Below are positions 33,442 to 41,616 of a stretch of DNA of 64,000 nucleotides, piece by piece; position 1 is the first letter of the stretch, and each line of letters starts with the position of its first letter. The stretch is taken from NCBI RefSeq assembly GCF_031846415.1, contig NZ_JAVRHT010000016.1:21833-85832 (forward strand), in the 5' to 3' direction. Under the pieces are notes generated by a model. It was not told where the DNA came from. It did not search any database and saw only the letters and a program-made list of their open reading frames with translations. Both the position numbers and the translations under genes were made by a program. The stretch is from Rubrivirga litoralis (GTDB lineage Bacteria; Bacteroidota; Rhodothermia; Rhodothermales; Rubricoccaceae).

Positions 33442-33798
33442 GGGAGAGGGATTGGGGATGAGGGATCGAGGAATGTGCAGAAGATGCGCCACCCCGCCCG
33501 CCGCGAGGAGCAGGGTGGTCGGGAATGCCGCGCACGGCGTCTGCACCCGGCCGCCCCGCCCTCACCGCGGGCGGGGCGGCCCCTTCGTGCAACCACTTCG
33601 TAGGGACACCATGCATGGTGTCCGCATTCGAACCGCCCCGCCATGGGCGGGGTGGCCGAGGTCGTAGGCGTGGTGTCCGCCTTCGCCCCGCCCGCGGTGT
33701 CAAGGGCGGGGCGGGGTGGTTGCCCCCGAGTTGTCCACCCCGCCCAGAGTCCGCCAGCTCTGAACCCTGAACCCGACAACCCCGAACCCGATGCGCCC
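33442..33798. other. Repeat-rich spacer between the GH13 and ATP-grasp genes
   Basis: No gene. It holds degenerate GGGATTGGGGATGAGGGATCGAG sequence at 33448-33470, an inverted motif pair (33551-33561 with 33569-33579), the 32-bp palindromic element at 33597-33628, a half copy of it near 33668-33685, and GAACCC-type degenerate repeats at 33758-33792. Confidence 0.75.
33597..33628 (-). repeat. 32-bp palindromic element, copy 2 (inverted)
   Basis: On the minus strand: AATGC, GGACACCATGCATGGTGTCC (33604-33623), CTACGAA. Flanks are identical to the element at 12006-12037; the palindrome differs by one C-G pair changed to T-A on both arms, keeping perfect symmetry. Confidence 0.85.
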
Positions 33799-34893
33799 TC
33801 ACGCTAGCCCCAGGCGGCGGAGGCCGCGCGCGAGGAGGGCGGCGAGGAACGCCGGGTACGGCTCGCCGGCGAGCTCGGCCAGGATCGCGAACGTGCCGTC
33901 GGGCGCGAACGTCGGGAGCGGGTTGGTCTCGATAAAGACCGGCCGCCCCGCCCGGTCCAGGCGGAAGTCGGCGCGGCTAAAGTCGTGGCACTCGAGCGCG
34001 CGGTGGACGGCGAGCGCGTCGCGCTGGAGGGCCGCTTCGAGGTCGGGCGTGAGGGCGCCGTCGAGGTCGTAGGCGAACGGACGCGCGGGGTCCTCGTCGA
34101 GCGCGTGGAGTCCGATGCCCGTCGCGCGCTCCGTCGCGCGCTGAAGGACCGGGAGCGCCTCGGCGTCGTCGCCCGTGCCGACCACGCCGACCGTGAACTC
34201 GGGGCCGTCGACGAACGCCTCGACCACGAGGTCCTGCCCGTAGAGCGCCCGCTGCCGCGCGACCTCGGCGCGGAGGGCGGGGCGGTCGGCGCACCGGCTC
34301 GTCGGGGCGATCCCCTTGGCCGTCCCCTCGTAGCGCGGCTTGACGATCACCGGGAACCCGAGGTCGGCGTCGGCCACGCCGAGGACGCCCATGCTCTCCG
34401 CCCCGCCCTGCTCCACCCCGCCCCCGGGCGGTGTGCGCCCCGGGACCACGATGCCGGGCGGGGTGGCGACGCCGGCCGCCGCGGCGACCGTCTTCGTGAG
34501 GTGCTTGTCGAGCGAGACCGACAGCGCGAGCGCGTCGCTCCCCAGCGCCGGCACGCCGGCCAGTTCCAGGAGGACCGGCGCGTGGGCCTCGCGGTTGCGG
34601 CTCCCGTAGCTCTCGGCGATGTTGACGGCCGCGTCAAGGCCGAGCCCACCCCGCCCCGCCCCGCCCCGGCACACGGCGGCGAGCAGCGCCGGCACGTTCC
34701 CCACGCGGACCGGCTCGTGCCCCAGGTGGCGGACGGCGTCTTCGAGCGCGGCGACGGTCGCCTCGGGCTCGTACTCGGCGTCCCAGTCGGGCGGGGCGTC
34801 GGGCGGGGCGGGCGCGTCGCCGAAGCGGTCGTACACGAGGCCCACGCGGAGCGGGCGGGGCGGCCGGGCGGGCACGGGGCGGCTCGGGGTCAT
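33799..34893 (-). CDS. ATP-grasp ligase, D-alanine-D-alanine ligase-like
   Basis: A 364-residue ATP-grasp enzyme. Features: VNIAESYGSRNREAH, SLDKHLTKTVAAAAGVATP (family SxDKxxxKxxxxxxGIxTP), FPVIVKPRYEG, VVEAFVDGPEFTVGV and the metal-binding FIETNPLPTF. These are Ddl-like, but the gene is not in a mur/dcw cluster, so it may join other amino acids or be an auxiliary ligase. A Gly/Pro-rich insertion (about 155-170) comes from motif copies. Its start is 3 nt after the stop of the membrane-protein gene at 34897, suggesting co-transcription. Confidence 0.82.
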   Translation of the reverse strand: MTPSRPVPARPPRPLRVGLVYDRFGDAPAPPDAPPDWDAEYEPEATVAALEDAVRHLGHEPVRVGNVPALLAAVCRGGAGRGGLGLDAAVNIAESYGSRNREAHAPVLLELAGVPALGSDALALSVSLDKHLTKTVAAAAGVATPPGIVVPGRTPPGGGVEQGGAESMGVLGVADADLGFPVIVKPRYEGTAKGIAPTSRCADRPALRAEVARQRALYGQDLVVEAFVDGPEFTVGVVGTGDDAEALPVLQRATERATGIGLHALDEDPARPFAYDLDGALTPDLEAALQRDALAVHRALECHDFSRADFRLDRAGRPVFIETNPLPTFAPDGTFAILAELAGEPYPAFLAALLARGLRRLGLA

Positions 34894-34896
34894 CGT

Positions 34897-35748
34897 CTAG
34901 GCCCGCGTCCGCCGCGAGGGCGAGGCCGGCTGCTCCGGCGCGTCGAGCGCCTCGCTCGGGCGGGGCAGGTCGTCGAGGTCGAGCCGCCCCGCCCCGCCCT
35001 CGGCGTCGGGGGCGGGGCGGTCCTGCACGGGCGCCGCGGCGACGGGCGGGGCGGCAGCGGGCGGGGCGGCGTCGCGGGCGAGGAGCTCGAACTGGTCGAG
35101 GAGCGCGTCGAACTGGCCCTGGCGGCGCTGGTGCCACCGCTTCTGGCTCTGGCGCCCGAGCAGCGGGAGCGCGACGGCCAGCGCGGCAAATATGGAGACG
35201 AAGGCCCAAAACCCGGCGTCCCCCCCGCCCTCGCTGAAGACGCCCAGAAAGGCGAAGGCCGCCGCCATCGTGCCGAAGAGGGCGGCGACCATGCGATGTT
35301 GCGCCGCCTCGCTCGCTTTCGACGTCGTCAGCGTCACGCGTGTGCCCTCGGGCACCGGCTCGACGGTCGCGTAGAGGCTCGAGTTCGGCCCGCTCGTCCA
35401 CTCGCGGATGCGGCCGACGTCGGTCGGCGTCCCTTTGGACTTGAACGTCTGCCGGAGACGGGCGACCATCTGCTCCCACACCTCGTCCGTCACCCCGCCC
35501 GGAATCACGCGGCTTGCGCGCGGCTCCACGTCGACGCCGAGGAACGTCGCGGGCGGGGCGGGCGCCGGCGCGCCGCGCACCTCGGCGACGGCCGCCGCGA
35601 CGTGGGCCGGGTCCAGCCCGGCCGCCCGGCCGACCTCCTGGAGCTCGGCTAGCGACAGCCCCTCCGCCGCGGGCTCGGCGGCCTGCTGGCGCTCGGCGGC
35701 CCGCGCGAAGATGCGGCGGGCGTCCTCCTCGGAAAAGCGCTCGGGCAT
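34897..35748 (-). CDS. Two-helix membrane protein with Pro-rich tail
   Basis: A 283-residue protein of no named family. The N-terminus (FSEEDARRIFARAAERQQA, about 5-23, then LAELQEVGRAAGLDP) is a short helical module common at the start of bacterial membrane-associated proteins. Residues 150-195 form two transmembrane helices (MVAALFGTMAAAFAFLGVF and FWAFVSIFAALAVALPLL). The C-terminal 60 residues are Ala/Pro-rich and encoded largely by motif copies. Probably co-transcribed with the ATP-grasp gene. A truncated relative of its N-terminal module lies just upstream at 35786. Confidence 0.65.
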   Translation of the reverse strand: MPERFSEEDARRIFARAAERQQAAEPAAEGLSLAELQEVGRAAGLDPAHVAAAVAEVRGAPAPAPPATFLGVDVEPRASRVIPGGVTDEVWEQMVARLRQTFKSKGTPTDVGRIREWTSGPNSSLYATVEPVPEGTRVTLTTSKASEAAQHRMVAALFGTMAAAFAFLGVFSEGGGDAGFWAFVSIFAALAVALPLLGRQSQKRWHQRRQGQFDALLDQFELLARDAAPPAAAPPVAAAPVQDRPAPDAEGGAGRLDLDDLPRPSEALDAPEQPASPSRRTRA

Positions 35749-35785
35749 GGGCGGACTCGACGGGCGGGGCGGCGGCCCCGGGAAG

Positions 35786-35941
35786 CTACCGACGCCCTAC
35801 GCGCGGCCCCGCGACCGCGTGCGGACCGCCCCGCCCTCGCGGCTCGGCGCAGCGGGAACGGTCGGCGGCGGCCTCCTGGAGCTCGGCGGCGCGTTCGATG
35901 ACACGGGCGATCTCGTGCTGGTCGTACGTCCGGTGCGACAT
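35786..35941 (-). pseudogene. 51-codon open frame, likely truncated paralogue
   Basis: ATG at 35941 reads SHRTYDQHEIARVIERAAELQEAA, the same helical N-terminal module as the 34897-35748 gene (EEDARRIFARAAERQQAA) and as many related proteins. After about 35 residues it becomes GRGG and Pro/Arg sequence at a GGGCGGGGCGG copy and stops at 35786. It looks like a duplicate truncated at a motif, though a genuine small protein is possible. Confidence 0.4.
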
Positions 35942-35959
35942 GGGCGGGGCGGCCCGGAC

Positions 35960-36727
35960 CTACCGCACGTAGCTGGCCGCGTTCACGTCGACCGTCGTCC
36001 CCGTCGCGTGGTCGGCTAGGCCGGACGCCAGGAAAACGACCGTCGGCGCCACGTCGTCGGGCTCCGTCAGGCGGTCGAGGGCCGCCCCGCTCGTTGCGGC
36101 CTGCTCGCCGTGCTGAGCGATAAAGTCGGCGGCCATGTCGGTCCGCGTAAAGCCCGGGGCCACGCCAAACGCGGCCAGCCCGCCGCCGGCGCGGGCGAGC
36201 GACTTGGTGAGCGCCACGACGCCACCCTTCGAGGCCGCGTAGGCCAGGAACTCGGGGTCGTCGCCGCGGAAGGCGGCCCGGCTAGAGACGGTCACGAGGC
36301 GGACCGCCACCCCGCCCTCGCCCTGGCGCGCGCGGGCGTGGAGGAGCGCCGCGCGCCCCAACTCGGCCACCGCCCGAAGGTTGACCGCCATCGTCCGGTC
36401 CCACGCCGCCAGCCAATCGCCGGTGGGAGCGTCGGGCGGGGCGGCCTCGAACACGCCCGCGTTCGCGACCGCCACATCGACGTGCCCGAACGCGGCGAGC
36501 ACCTCGTCCCACAGCGCCGTCGCCGCGCCGGGCGCCTCCAGGTCCGCCCCGAACGCGCGGCTCCCGTTCCCCAGGCGCTCCGCGAGCGCCTCCGCCCCGC
36601 CCCGGCTCCGCGCGTAGTGGACGGCCACGCGCGCGCCGGCCTCGCCCAAGCGCAGGGCCACGGCCCGCCCGATGCCCCGGCTCGCGCCGGTCACGAGCGC
36701 CGTGCGTCCGCTGAGGTCGATCCGCAC
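35960..36727 (-). CDS. SDR-family oxidoreductase (FabG-like)
   Basis: A 255-residue classical short-chain dehydrogenase. It has the nucleotide-binding TGASRGIG (13-20), the strand-end NAG in VANAGVF, catalytic Ser in VTVSSRAAF and YAASK (Tyr and Lys), and a C-terminal GTTVDVNAASYV. An Arg-rich loop after VAVHYAR suggests NADP(H). Substrate unknown; it resembles 3-oxoacyl-ACP reductases. Its start abuts the stop of the small secreted protein at 36728, so the genes are in one operon. Confidence 0.92.
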   Translation of the reverse strand: MRIDLSGRTALVTGASRGIGRAVALRLGEAGARVAVHYARSRGGAEALAERLGNGSRAFGADLEAPGAATALWDEVLAAFGHVDVAVANAGVFEAAPPDAPTGDWLAAWDRTMAVNLRAVAELGRAALLHARARQGEGGVAVRLVTVSSRAAFRGDDPEFLAYAASKGGVVALTKSLARAGGGLAAFGVAPGFTRTDMAADFIAQHGEQAATSGAALDRLTEPDDVAPTVVFLASGLADHATGTTVDVNAASYVR

Positions 36728-37150
36728 CTAGCCCTCGACGCGGACCAGGTGGACGACGAGCCCCGTCGGGTCGCGCAGCACGAGGAGGTCCTCGCCCAGC
36801 ACCTCGTACCGGACCGGCGGCGCGCCGGGGCGGACGATCGCCCCGCCCTCGGTCTCGAACGGGAACGCCTCCGCGTGCTCCTGGAGGTCCAGGTCCTGCA
36901 TCACCTCGAGGCGGACGTGGGCCGATCCACCGGCCTCGAAGTCGCAGTCCATCCCTTTGATCTCGCCCCCGAACGTGCCGATCTCGCCGGCCTCCTCGAC
37001 CTGGAGCAGCCTCCACTCGCCGACGAGATTGGGGTCGACGGTCGCCTCTGTGCGCTCGGTCGCCGGCCGCTCCGAGTCGCTGTCCCGAGCGGCCTGCGCC
37101 GACGCGGGGAGGGCCGTGAGGAAGAGGGCGAGGAGGGCGAGCAGGCGCAT
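36728..37150 (-). CDS. Small secreted protein, lipocalin-like
   Basis: A 140-residue protein with a Sec signal peptide (LLALLALFLTALPASAQA). The mature part (VGEWRLLQVEEAG ... VRYEVLGEDLLVLRDPTGLVVHLVRV) looks like a compact beta-barrel of the lipocalin-like type used by many small periplasmic proteins. Unknown function. Its stop abuts the SDR start. Confidence 0.65.
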   Translation of the reverse strand: MRLLALLALFLTALPASAQAARDSDSERPATERTEATVDPNLVGEWRLLQVEEAGEIGTFGGEIKGMDCDFEAGGSAHVRLEVMQDLDLQEHAEAFPFETEGGAIVRPGAPPVRYEVLGEDLLVLRDPTGLVVHLVRVEG

Positions 37151-37212
37151 ACGGGCGGGGCGGGAGCGGGGAGAGGCAACGGACGGACCGCGACCGTTCG
37201 CGCCCCGCGCGC

Positions 37213-37626
37213 CTACGCGCCCGCCCGGCGGAGGACAATGCGGTCGCCGCGGTCGGGGTCCTCAAACACGAGGGCGTCGCCGTCGACGCGGTAGCGGCCG
37301 AGGCCGCCGTAGCCCGTCTGCGTGCCGCGGTCGGACGGCCAGCACGAGACGAGGCCGTCGGCCTCGGCGCACGTCGCCGTAAAGTCGCGGGCGGCGTGGC
37401 GGTTGCCCAGACTCAGCGAGTCCCGCTGCGTCACCCGGTTGCCCTCGACGCGGATCCACAGCCGGTGGATCGTCGGGCCGGCGTCGTAGGCCGGCGCCTC
37501 GACCATCTCCCACGCCCCCTGAAGCGCCGCCGGCAGCGGCGGGAGGTCGGCCGGCGGGACGTCCGCCTGGGCCGCCGCCCCGCCCGCGGCGGTCAGGAGG
37601 AGGACGAGCAGGACCGGACGGAGCAT
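37213..37626 (-). CDS. Small secreted beta-rich protein
   Basis: A 137-residue protein with signal peptide VLLVLLLTAAGGAAAQA, then LQGAWEMVEAPAYD ... RVTQRDSLSLGN ... YRVDGDALVFEDPDRGDRIVLRR, again lipocalin-like and with two cysteines (TCAEADGLVSCW) that could form a disulphide. Similar in plan to the neighbour at 36728; the two may be ancient duplicates. Function unknown. Confidence 0.65.
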   Translation of the reverse strand: MLRPVLLVLLLTAAGGAAAQADVPPADLPPLPAALQGAWEMVEAPAYDAGPTIHRLWIRVEGNRVTQRDSLSLGNRHAARDFTATCAEADGLVSCWPSDRGTQTGYGGLGRYRVDGDALVFEDPDRGDRIVLRRAGA

Positions 37627-37666
37627 CGGGCGGGGCGGCGGGACGTGGGTCGGTAAGGTAGCGGCC

Positions 37667-38302
37667 TCAGCCCCGCGGCGGCCCCGCTGGCTTCACGCCG
37701 GCCGGCTTGACGCCCACGGGCTTCGCGGCCGCCGGCTTCGCGGGCCGCCCCGCCCCGCCCGCACCGGGGGCGCCCGCACCGGGGGCGGGGCGGCGCCACA
37801 CGGGGACGGACGAGCACGCCTCGCCGTACAGGACCTTCGAGGCGACGCCCTGGAGCCGGCGCGTGGCCTGCACGAACCCGTCGAGCGGGACGACGTCGTT
37901 CCCGCACCCCTTGACCACGACCGGCTTGCCGGCGTAGCGGTCCCAGTCGGCGGCGTCGAGGGCGGCGGCGAACCGCGCCCGGCGGACCTCCTCGGGCGGG
38001 GCGGCCGTGACCGACGCCGCGCCCGTTTCCGCGGCGCCCAGCTTCGCGGCGACGAGCATGAACGCCCACGTCGGCACGAGGGCGTCGGCCGAGCAGAAGA
38101 CGGCCACGTCGCGGCCGGCGTAGGCCGTCCAGTCGTGGTCCTTCAGGGCCTGCCGGAACTCGCGCTCGCGGAGCACGAGGCCGCGGTACAGGTGCGGGGC
38201 GAGGTCGAAGGCGACGACGTCCTCGGCCGGCGCGATGGCGGCGAGGTCGAGCGTCTCGATGGCGCTCTCGGCGACGCGGTTGACGAGCGGGGCGGTGTCC
38301 AC
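37667..38302 (-). CDS. DUF2480 family protein
   Basis: A 211-residue cytosolic protein. The N-terminal 160 residues match DUF2480, a Bacteroidota/Rhodothermota family of unknown function: PLVNRVAESAIETLDL, FDLAPHLYRGLVLREREFR, DHDWTAYAGRDVAVFCSADALVPTWAFMLVA and a KPVVVKGCGNDVVP near the end. The last 45 residues are an Ala/Gly/Pro/Lys tail containing GVKPAGVKPAG repeats. The GTG start at 38302 is preceded at once by the 8-bp tandem array at 38303-38386, leaving no room for a normal ribosome-binding site outside the array. Confidence 0.88.
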   Translation of the reverse strand: MDTAPLVNRVAESAIETLDLAAIAPAEDVVAFDLAPHLYRGLVLREREFRQALKDHDWTAYAGRDVAVFCSADALVPTWAFMLVAAKLGAAETGAASVTAAPPEEVRRARFAAALDAADWDRYAGKPVVVKGCGNDVVPLDGFVQATRRLQGVASKVLYGEACSSVPVWRRPAPGAGAPGAGGAGRPAKPAAAKPVGVKPAGVKPAGPPRG

Positions 38303-38386
38303 GGGTTCGGGGGTTCGGGGGTTCGGGGGTTCGGGGGTTCGGGGGTTCGGGGGTTCGGGGGTTCGGGGGTTCGGGGGTTCGGGGGT
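38303..38386. repeat. 8-bp tandem array (GGGGGTTC)n
   Basis: Nine perfect GGGGGTTC units at 38309-38380 with partial units at both ends. On the minus strand it reads GAACCCCC repeated up to the GTG of the DUF2480 gene. All three reading frames through it are open. Candidate slippage-variable locus. Confidence 0.95.
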
Positions 38387-38418
38387 GCCCCGCGCCAGCC
38401 TCGCCTGTCAGCGAGATC

Positions 38419-38450
38419 CCGCCCCGCCCGCGGAGGCGAGGGCGGGGCGG
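38419..38450. terminator. Inverted motif pair downstream of the cysteine desulfurase gene
   Basis: CCGCCCCGCCC (38419-38429) with GGGCGGGGCGG (38440-38450), 11-bp stem, 10-nt loop, about 100 nt beyond the minus-strand stop at 38548. Confidence 0.4.
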
Positions 38451-38547
38451 CGAATGGTCCCCGAGGGTTCCACCCCGCCCTTCAGGTCCGCCCGCCCCGC
38501 TCGTACGGCCCAGACCCTGAACCAGACGGCCCCGAACCGCGAACCCC

Positions 38548-39705
38548 TTACGCGGCGGCGCGGCGGCGGACGGCGTGGACGGCCTCGGCGATGTGGCCGA
38601 CGGCGGCGTCGACCTCGGCCTCGGTTGTCGGGCGGCCCAGGCTAAAGCGGACGGTCGAGAACGACTGGTCGGGCGTAAGGCCCATGGCGGTGAGGACGTG
38701 GCTGGGCTGGCCGGTCTGCGACTGGCACGCGGCGCCGGTCGAGGCGGCCACGTCGCGCAGGACCGGGAGCAGGTGCGACGTGCGGACGCCCTCGAACCGG
38801 AGGCTCGACGTGTTCGGCAGCCGCGGCGCGCCGGCGCCGTTGACGTGCGTGCCGGGGACGGCCTCGCAGACGGCGGCCTCGAACCGGTCGCGGAGCGCGC
38901 CCACGCGCTCGGCATCGGCGGCCTGGACGCGGCGCGCGAGCGCGGCGGCGGCCCCGAGCCCCACCACGCCGGGCACGTTCGTGGTGCCGGCCCGGTGGCC
39001 CGTCTCCTGCTCCCCGCCCGTGACCTGGGGCTGGAGCCGGACGCGCGGCCCGCGCTGGCGGACGTAGAGGGCGCCGACGCCCTTCGGCCCGTACAGCTTG
39101 TGGCTCGAAAGCGCGAGCAGGTCGACGGGCACGCTCTCGACGGCGACGGGCACCTTGCCGACGGCCTGCGTGGCGTCGGTCATGACGAGCGCGCCGACCT
39201 CGCGGGCCGCCGCGGCGATGTCGGCGAGCGGCTGGATCACGCCGGTCTCGTTGTTGGCCCACATCACCGACACCATCAGCGTCTCCTCAGAGAGCGCGTC
39301 GCGGAGCTGATCGACGTCGACGAGGCCGTCCGCGTCGACGGGGAGGTACGTCACCTCGTAGCCCTCGCGCTCCATCGCCGCGCACGTTTCGAGCACGGCC
39401 TTGTGCTCGGTCTGGACCGTCACGATCCGGTGCCGGCGCCCGCCGTAGATGCCGCCGGCGCCGCGGACGGCGAGCGAGACCGACTCCGTCGCCCCGGACG
39501 TGAACACGACCGTCCGCGGCGTGGCCCCGATGACCCGGGCCGTCCGCTCGCGGGCCTGCTTGACGGCCTCGTCGGCGGCCCACCCGTAAGCGTGCTCGCT
39601 GGACGGGTTGCCAAAGTGGTCCCGGAAAAACGGGAGCATGGCGTCCAGGACGTCGTCGGCGACCGGCGTCGTGGCGTTGTAGTCGAGGTAGATCGGGGCG
39701 CTCAT
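38548..39705 (-). CDS. Cysteine desulfurase (NifS/IscS family)
   Basis: A 385-residue PLP enzyme that takes sulfur from cysteine for Fe-S clusters or thio-modified tRNA. Motifs: YLDYNATTPV at the start, TSGATESVSLA, HKAVLETC, WANNETGVIQP, DATQAVGK, the PLP lysine in SSHKLYGPKG, GGEQETGHRAGTTN and the active-site cysteine in STGAACQSQ. The ACQSQ sequence differs from the usual SACHS but keeps the cysteine. It stands alone, without iscU or tRNA-thiolation genes nearby. ATG 39705 gives the typical N-terminus; the very long open frame upstream is not real. Confidence 0.93.
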   Translation of the reverse strand: MSAPIYLDYNATTPVADDVLDAMLPFFRDHFGNPSSEHAYGWAADEAVKQARERTARVIGATPRTVVFTSGATESVSLAVRGAGGIYGGRRHRIVTVQTEHKAVLETCAAMEREGYEVTYLPVDADGLVDVDQLRDALSEETLMVSVMWANNETGVIQPLADIAAAAREVGALVMTDATQAVGKVPVAVESVPVDLLALSSHKLYGPKGVGALYVRQRGPRVRLQPQVTGGEQETGHRAGTTNVPGVVGLGAAAALARRVQAADAERVGALRDRFEAAVCEAVPGTHVNGAGAPRLPNTSSLRFEGVRTSHLLPVLRDVAASTGAACQSQTGQPSHVLTAMGLTPDQSFSTVRFSLGRPTTEAEVDAAVGHIAEAVHAVRRRAAA

Positions 39706-39894
39706 GACTAGAGACGAGGGGGCCGCGCCCGCTCGCACGGCGGCACAGAAATCGTTCTGATGTATACGTCTCCCGTCCCCCCGGTGTTGTGGAGTCTCGC
39801 TGGAGAGGGCCGTCCCGCCCCGGGCGTTCCGCGGGCGGGGCGGAGTGAGCCCCGGACGGCGGTACTCTCCCCGCCGCGCCACCCCGCCCCGCCC

Positions 39895-41118
39895 ATGCCG
39901 CTCCGCCTGCGCCTCGCCGCGCTCCTCGCCCTCGTCCTCGCCCTCCCCGCCTGCGACGGACTCGTCAACGAGACGATCCCGCCGGCCGAGCCACCCGACG
40001 AGACGGTCCAGAACGGGGTCAGCTTTGGGCGGCTGTTCGGGGAGCCGACGGCGGCCGAGCTCGCCGCCGTCGAGGCGGACTGGGCGGGGCGGAACACGGC
40101 GCCGTCCGAGGGCCGCGTCGTCGGGCAGGCCCGGGCGGGCGGGGCGACGCTCTACGTGGTCGAGCACGAGACGGTCGCCAACGGCTCGCCGACCGTGACG
40201 CACTACGGAATCGTCCGCGTCCCCGACGGCGTGGCCGACGCGCCGGTCGTCGTCGTCCACCACGGCGGCGACGGCGGGGTCCAGGTCGCCGCCTTCACGG
40301 CGAACGACGGGGTGCTCCCGTTCGCCAGCGTGTTCGCCCCGATCGCGGCCGAGACCGTCCAGGTGTTCCCCGTCTACCGCTCCGAGACCGTCGACACGGG
40401 CGCCCTCCCCGCCCTCGGCGGCCCGTACACGGCCGGCGGCGCCCCGAGCCCGTGGGACTACGACGTCGACGACGCGATCGCGCTGCTGACGGCGACGTTG
40501 GAGCTGTTCGGCGAGGAGACCGACGAAGACCGGGTCGCGGCCATCGGGTTCAGCCGGGGCGCGAACGTCGCCTTGCTCCAGGCCGTCCGCGACGACCGGA
40601 TCGACGCGGTCGTCGACTACTACGGGCCGGCCGACTTTTACAGCGAGGGCGCGCAGCGGCTCACCGGAGCCCTCCTCCTCCCCGAGTCCAACCCGACGTT
40701 CCAGCAGGCGATCGGGCTCCCCGGCGCCCCGTACCTGCTGAACGAGGTGCTCGACCCGCTCCGCGCCGCCGACGACACGTACGACGCGGACGCCGACTAC
40801 GGCCCGGCCCGGCTCGACATCGCGCGGCGCTCGCCCGGCCTCTTCGCCGACCGGCTCTCGGCCGTCCAGGTCCACCACCACTACCGCGACGGGATCGTCC
40901 CATTCTCGTTCTCCGAAGCCTTCGCCGCGCGCGCGGGCGGGGCGGCCGCGTCGTTCGAGCTGTTCCCGTACGGGGCGCCGCCGGCCTCGGCGGGCGACCT
41001 CAGCATCCTCTACCACGCCCCCGAGGCGGAAGACATGCGACCGAGCATCCCGACCGTCCTCGCGTTCCTCGGCGCCGAGCTCGGGCTGCGGGCCGGCGCC
41101 CCCGTCCCAGCGCTCTAG
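39895..41118 (+). CDS. Alpha/beta-hydrolase lipoprotein
   Basis: A 407-residue exported protein with lipobox ALPAC (Cys20 region) and a prolyl-oligopeptidase-like alpha/beta hydrolase domain: VVVVHHGGDGG oxyanion strand, DYDVDDAIALLTATLEL, nucleophile elbow GFSRGAN, YYGPADFYSEG, and a C-terminal HHHYRDGIVPF acid/His region. It most resembles peptidase S9/dienelactone-hydrolase-type serine hydrolases. Probably faces the periplasm. The gene precedes a GNAT gene by 21 nt. Confidence 0.82.
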   Translation: MPLRLRLAALLALVLALPACDGLVNETIPPAEPPDETVQNGVSFGRLFGEPTAAELAAVEADWAGRNTAPSEGRVVGQARAGGATLYVVEHETVANGSPTVTHYGIVRVPDGVADAPVVVVHHGGDGGVQVAAFTANDGVLPFASVFAPIAAETVQVFPVYRSETVDTGALPALGGPYTAGGAPSPWDYDVDDAIALLTATLELFGEETDEDRVAAIGFSRGANVALLQAVRDDRIDAVVDYYGPADFYSEGAQRLTGALLLPESNPTFQQAIGLPGAPYLLNEVLDPLRAADDTYDADADYGPARLDIARRSPGLFADRLSAVQVHHHYRDGIVPFSFSEAFAARAGGAAASFELFPYGAPPASAGDLSILYHAPEAEDMRPSIPTVLAFLGAELGLRAGAPVPAL

Positions 41119-41139
41119 CCACCCCGCTCCCGACTGCCC

Positions 41140-41601
41140 ATGCCTACCACCCCGCCCGTGATCCGCGAGGCCACGAGCACGGCCGACTGGGAGGCCGTGC
41201 GCGCCGTCCGCCAGGCCGTGTTCGTGGACGAGCAGGCGTGCCCGCCCGAGGAGGAGTGGGACGCGCACGACGCGCCTGAGCGGCGGGGCCGCACGACACA
41301 CCACCTGCTGGCCGCCGAGGGCGGAGCGGCCGTCGGGTGCGCCCGCTGGCGGGCCGTCGAGGGCGGGGCGGCACGGCTGGAGCGGTTCGCCGTCCTGCCC
41401 GCGGCGCGAGGGCGGGGCGTGGGCCGCGCGCTCGTGGCGCGAACCCTCGCCGACGCGCGGGCCGCCGGGCACCGCCGGTTCGTGCTCCACGCGCAGACGG
41501 CCGCCGCCCCGCTCTACGCCGCGTTCGGCTTCGAGCCCGAGGGCGAGGCGTTCGACGAGGCCGGCATCGAACACGTGAAGATGACGTTGGCGGACCCGTA
41601 G
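41140..41601 (+). CDS. GNAT acetyltransferase (ElaA-like)
   Basis: A 153-residue single-domain N-acetyltransferase. VRQAVFVDEQACPPEEEWDAHD near residue 25-45 is typical of the ElaA/YjcF-like branch, and the acetyl-CoA loop is LPAARGRGVGRAL (about 85-97), followed by HAQTAAAPLYAAFGF. It acetylates an amino group of unknown identity. It follows the hydrolase gene closely and precedes tRNA-Glu. Confidence 0.88.
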   Translation: MPTTPPVIREATSTADWEAVRAVRQAVFVDEQACPPEEEWDAHDAPERRGRTTHHLLAAEGGAAVGCARWRAVEGGAARLERFAVLPAARGRGVGRALVARTLADARAAGHRRFVLHAQTAAAPLYAAFGFEPEGEAFDEAGIEHVKMTLADP

Positions 41602-41616
41602 GGGCCGGTCGGCTTT

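Noticed and set aside
33799..34893. Confident assignment as ddl
   Set aside because: Ddl-like motifs are present, but context and some divergence leave other ATP-grasp ligase activities possible, so no symbol is given.
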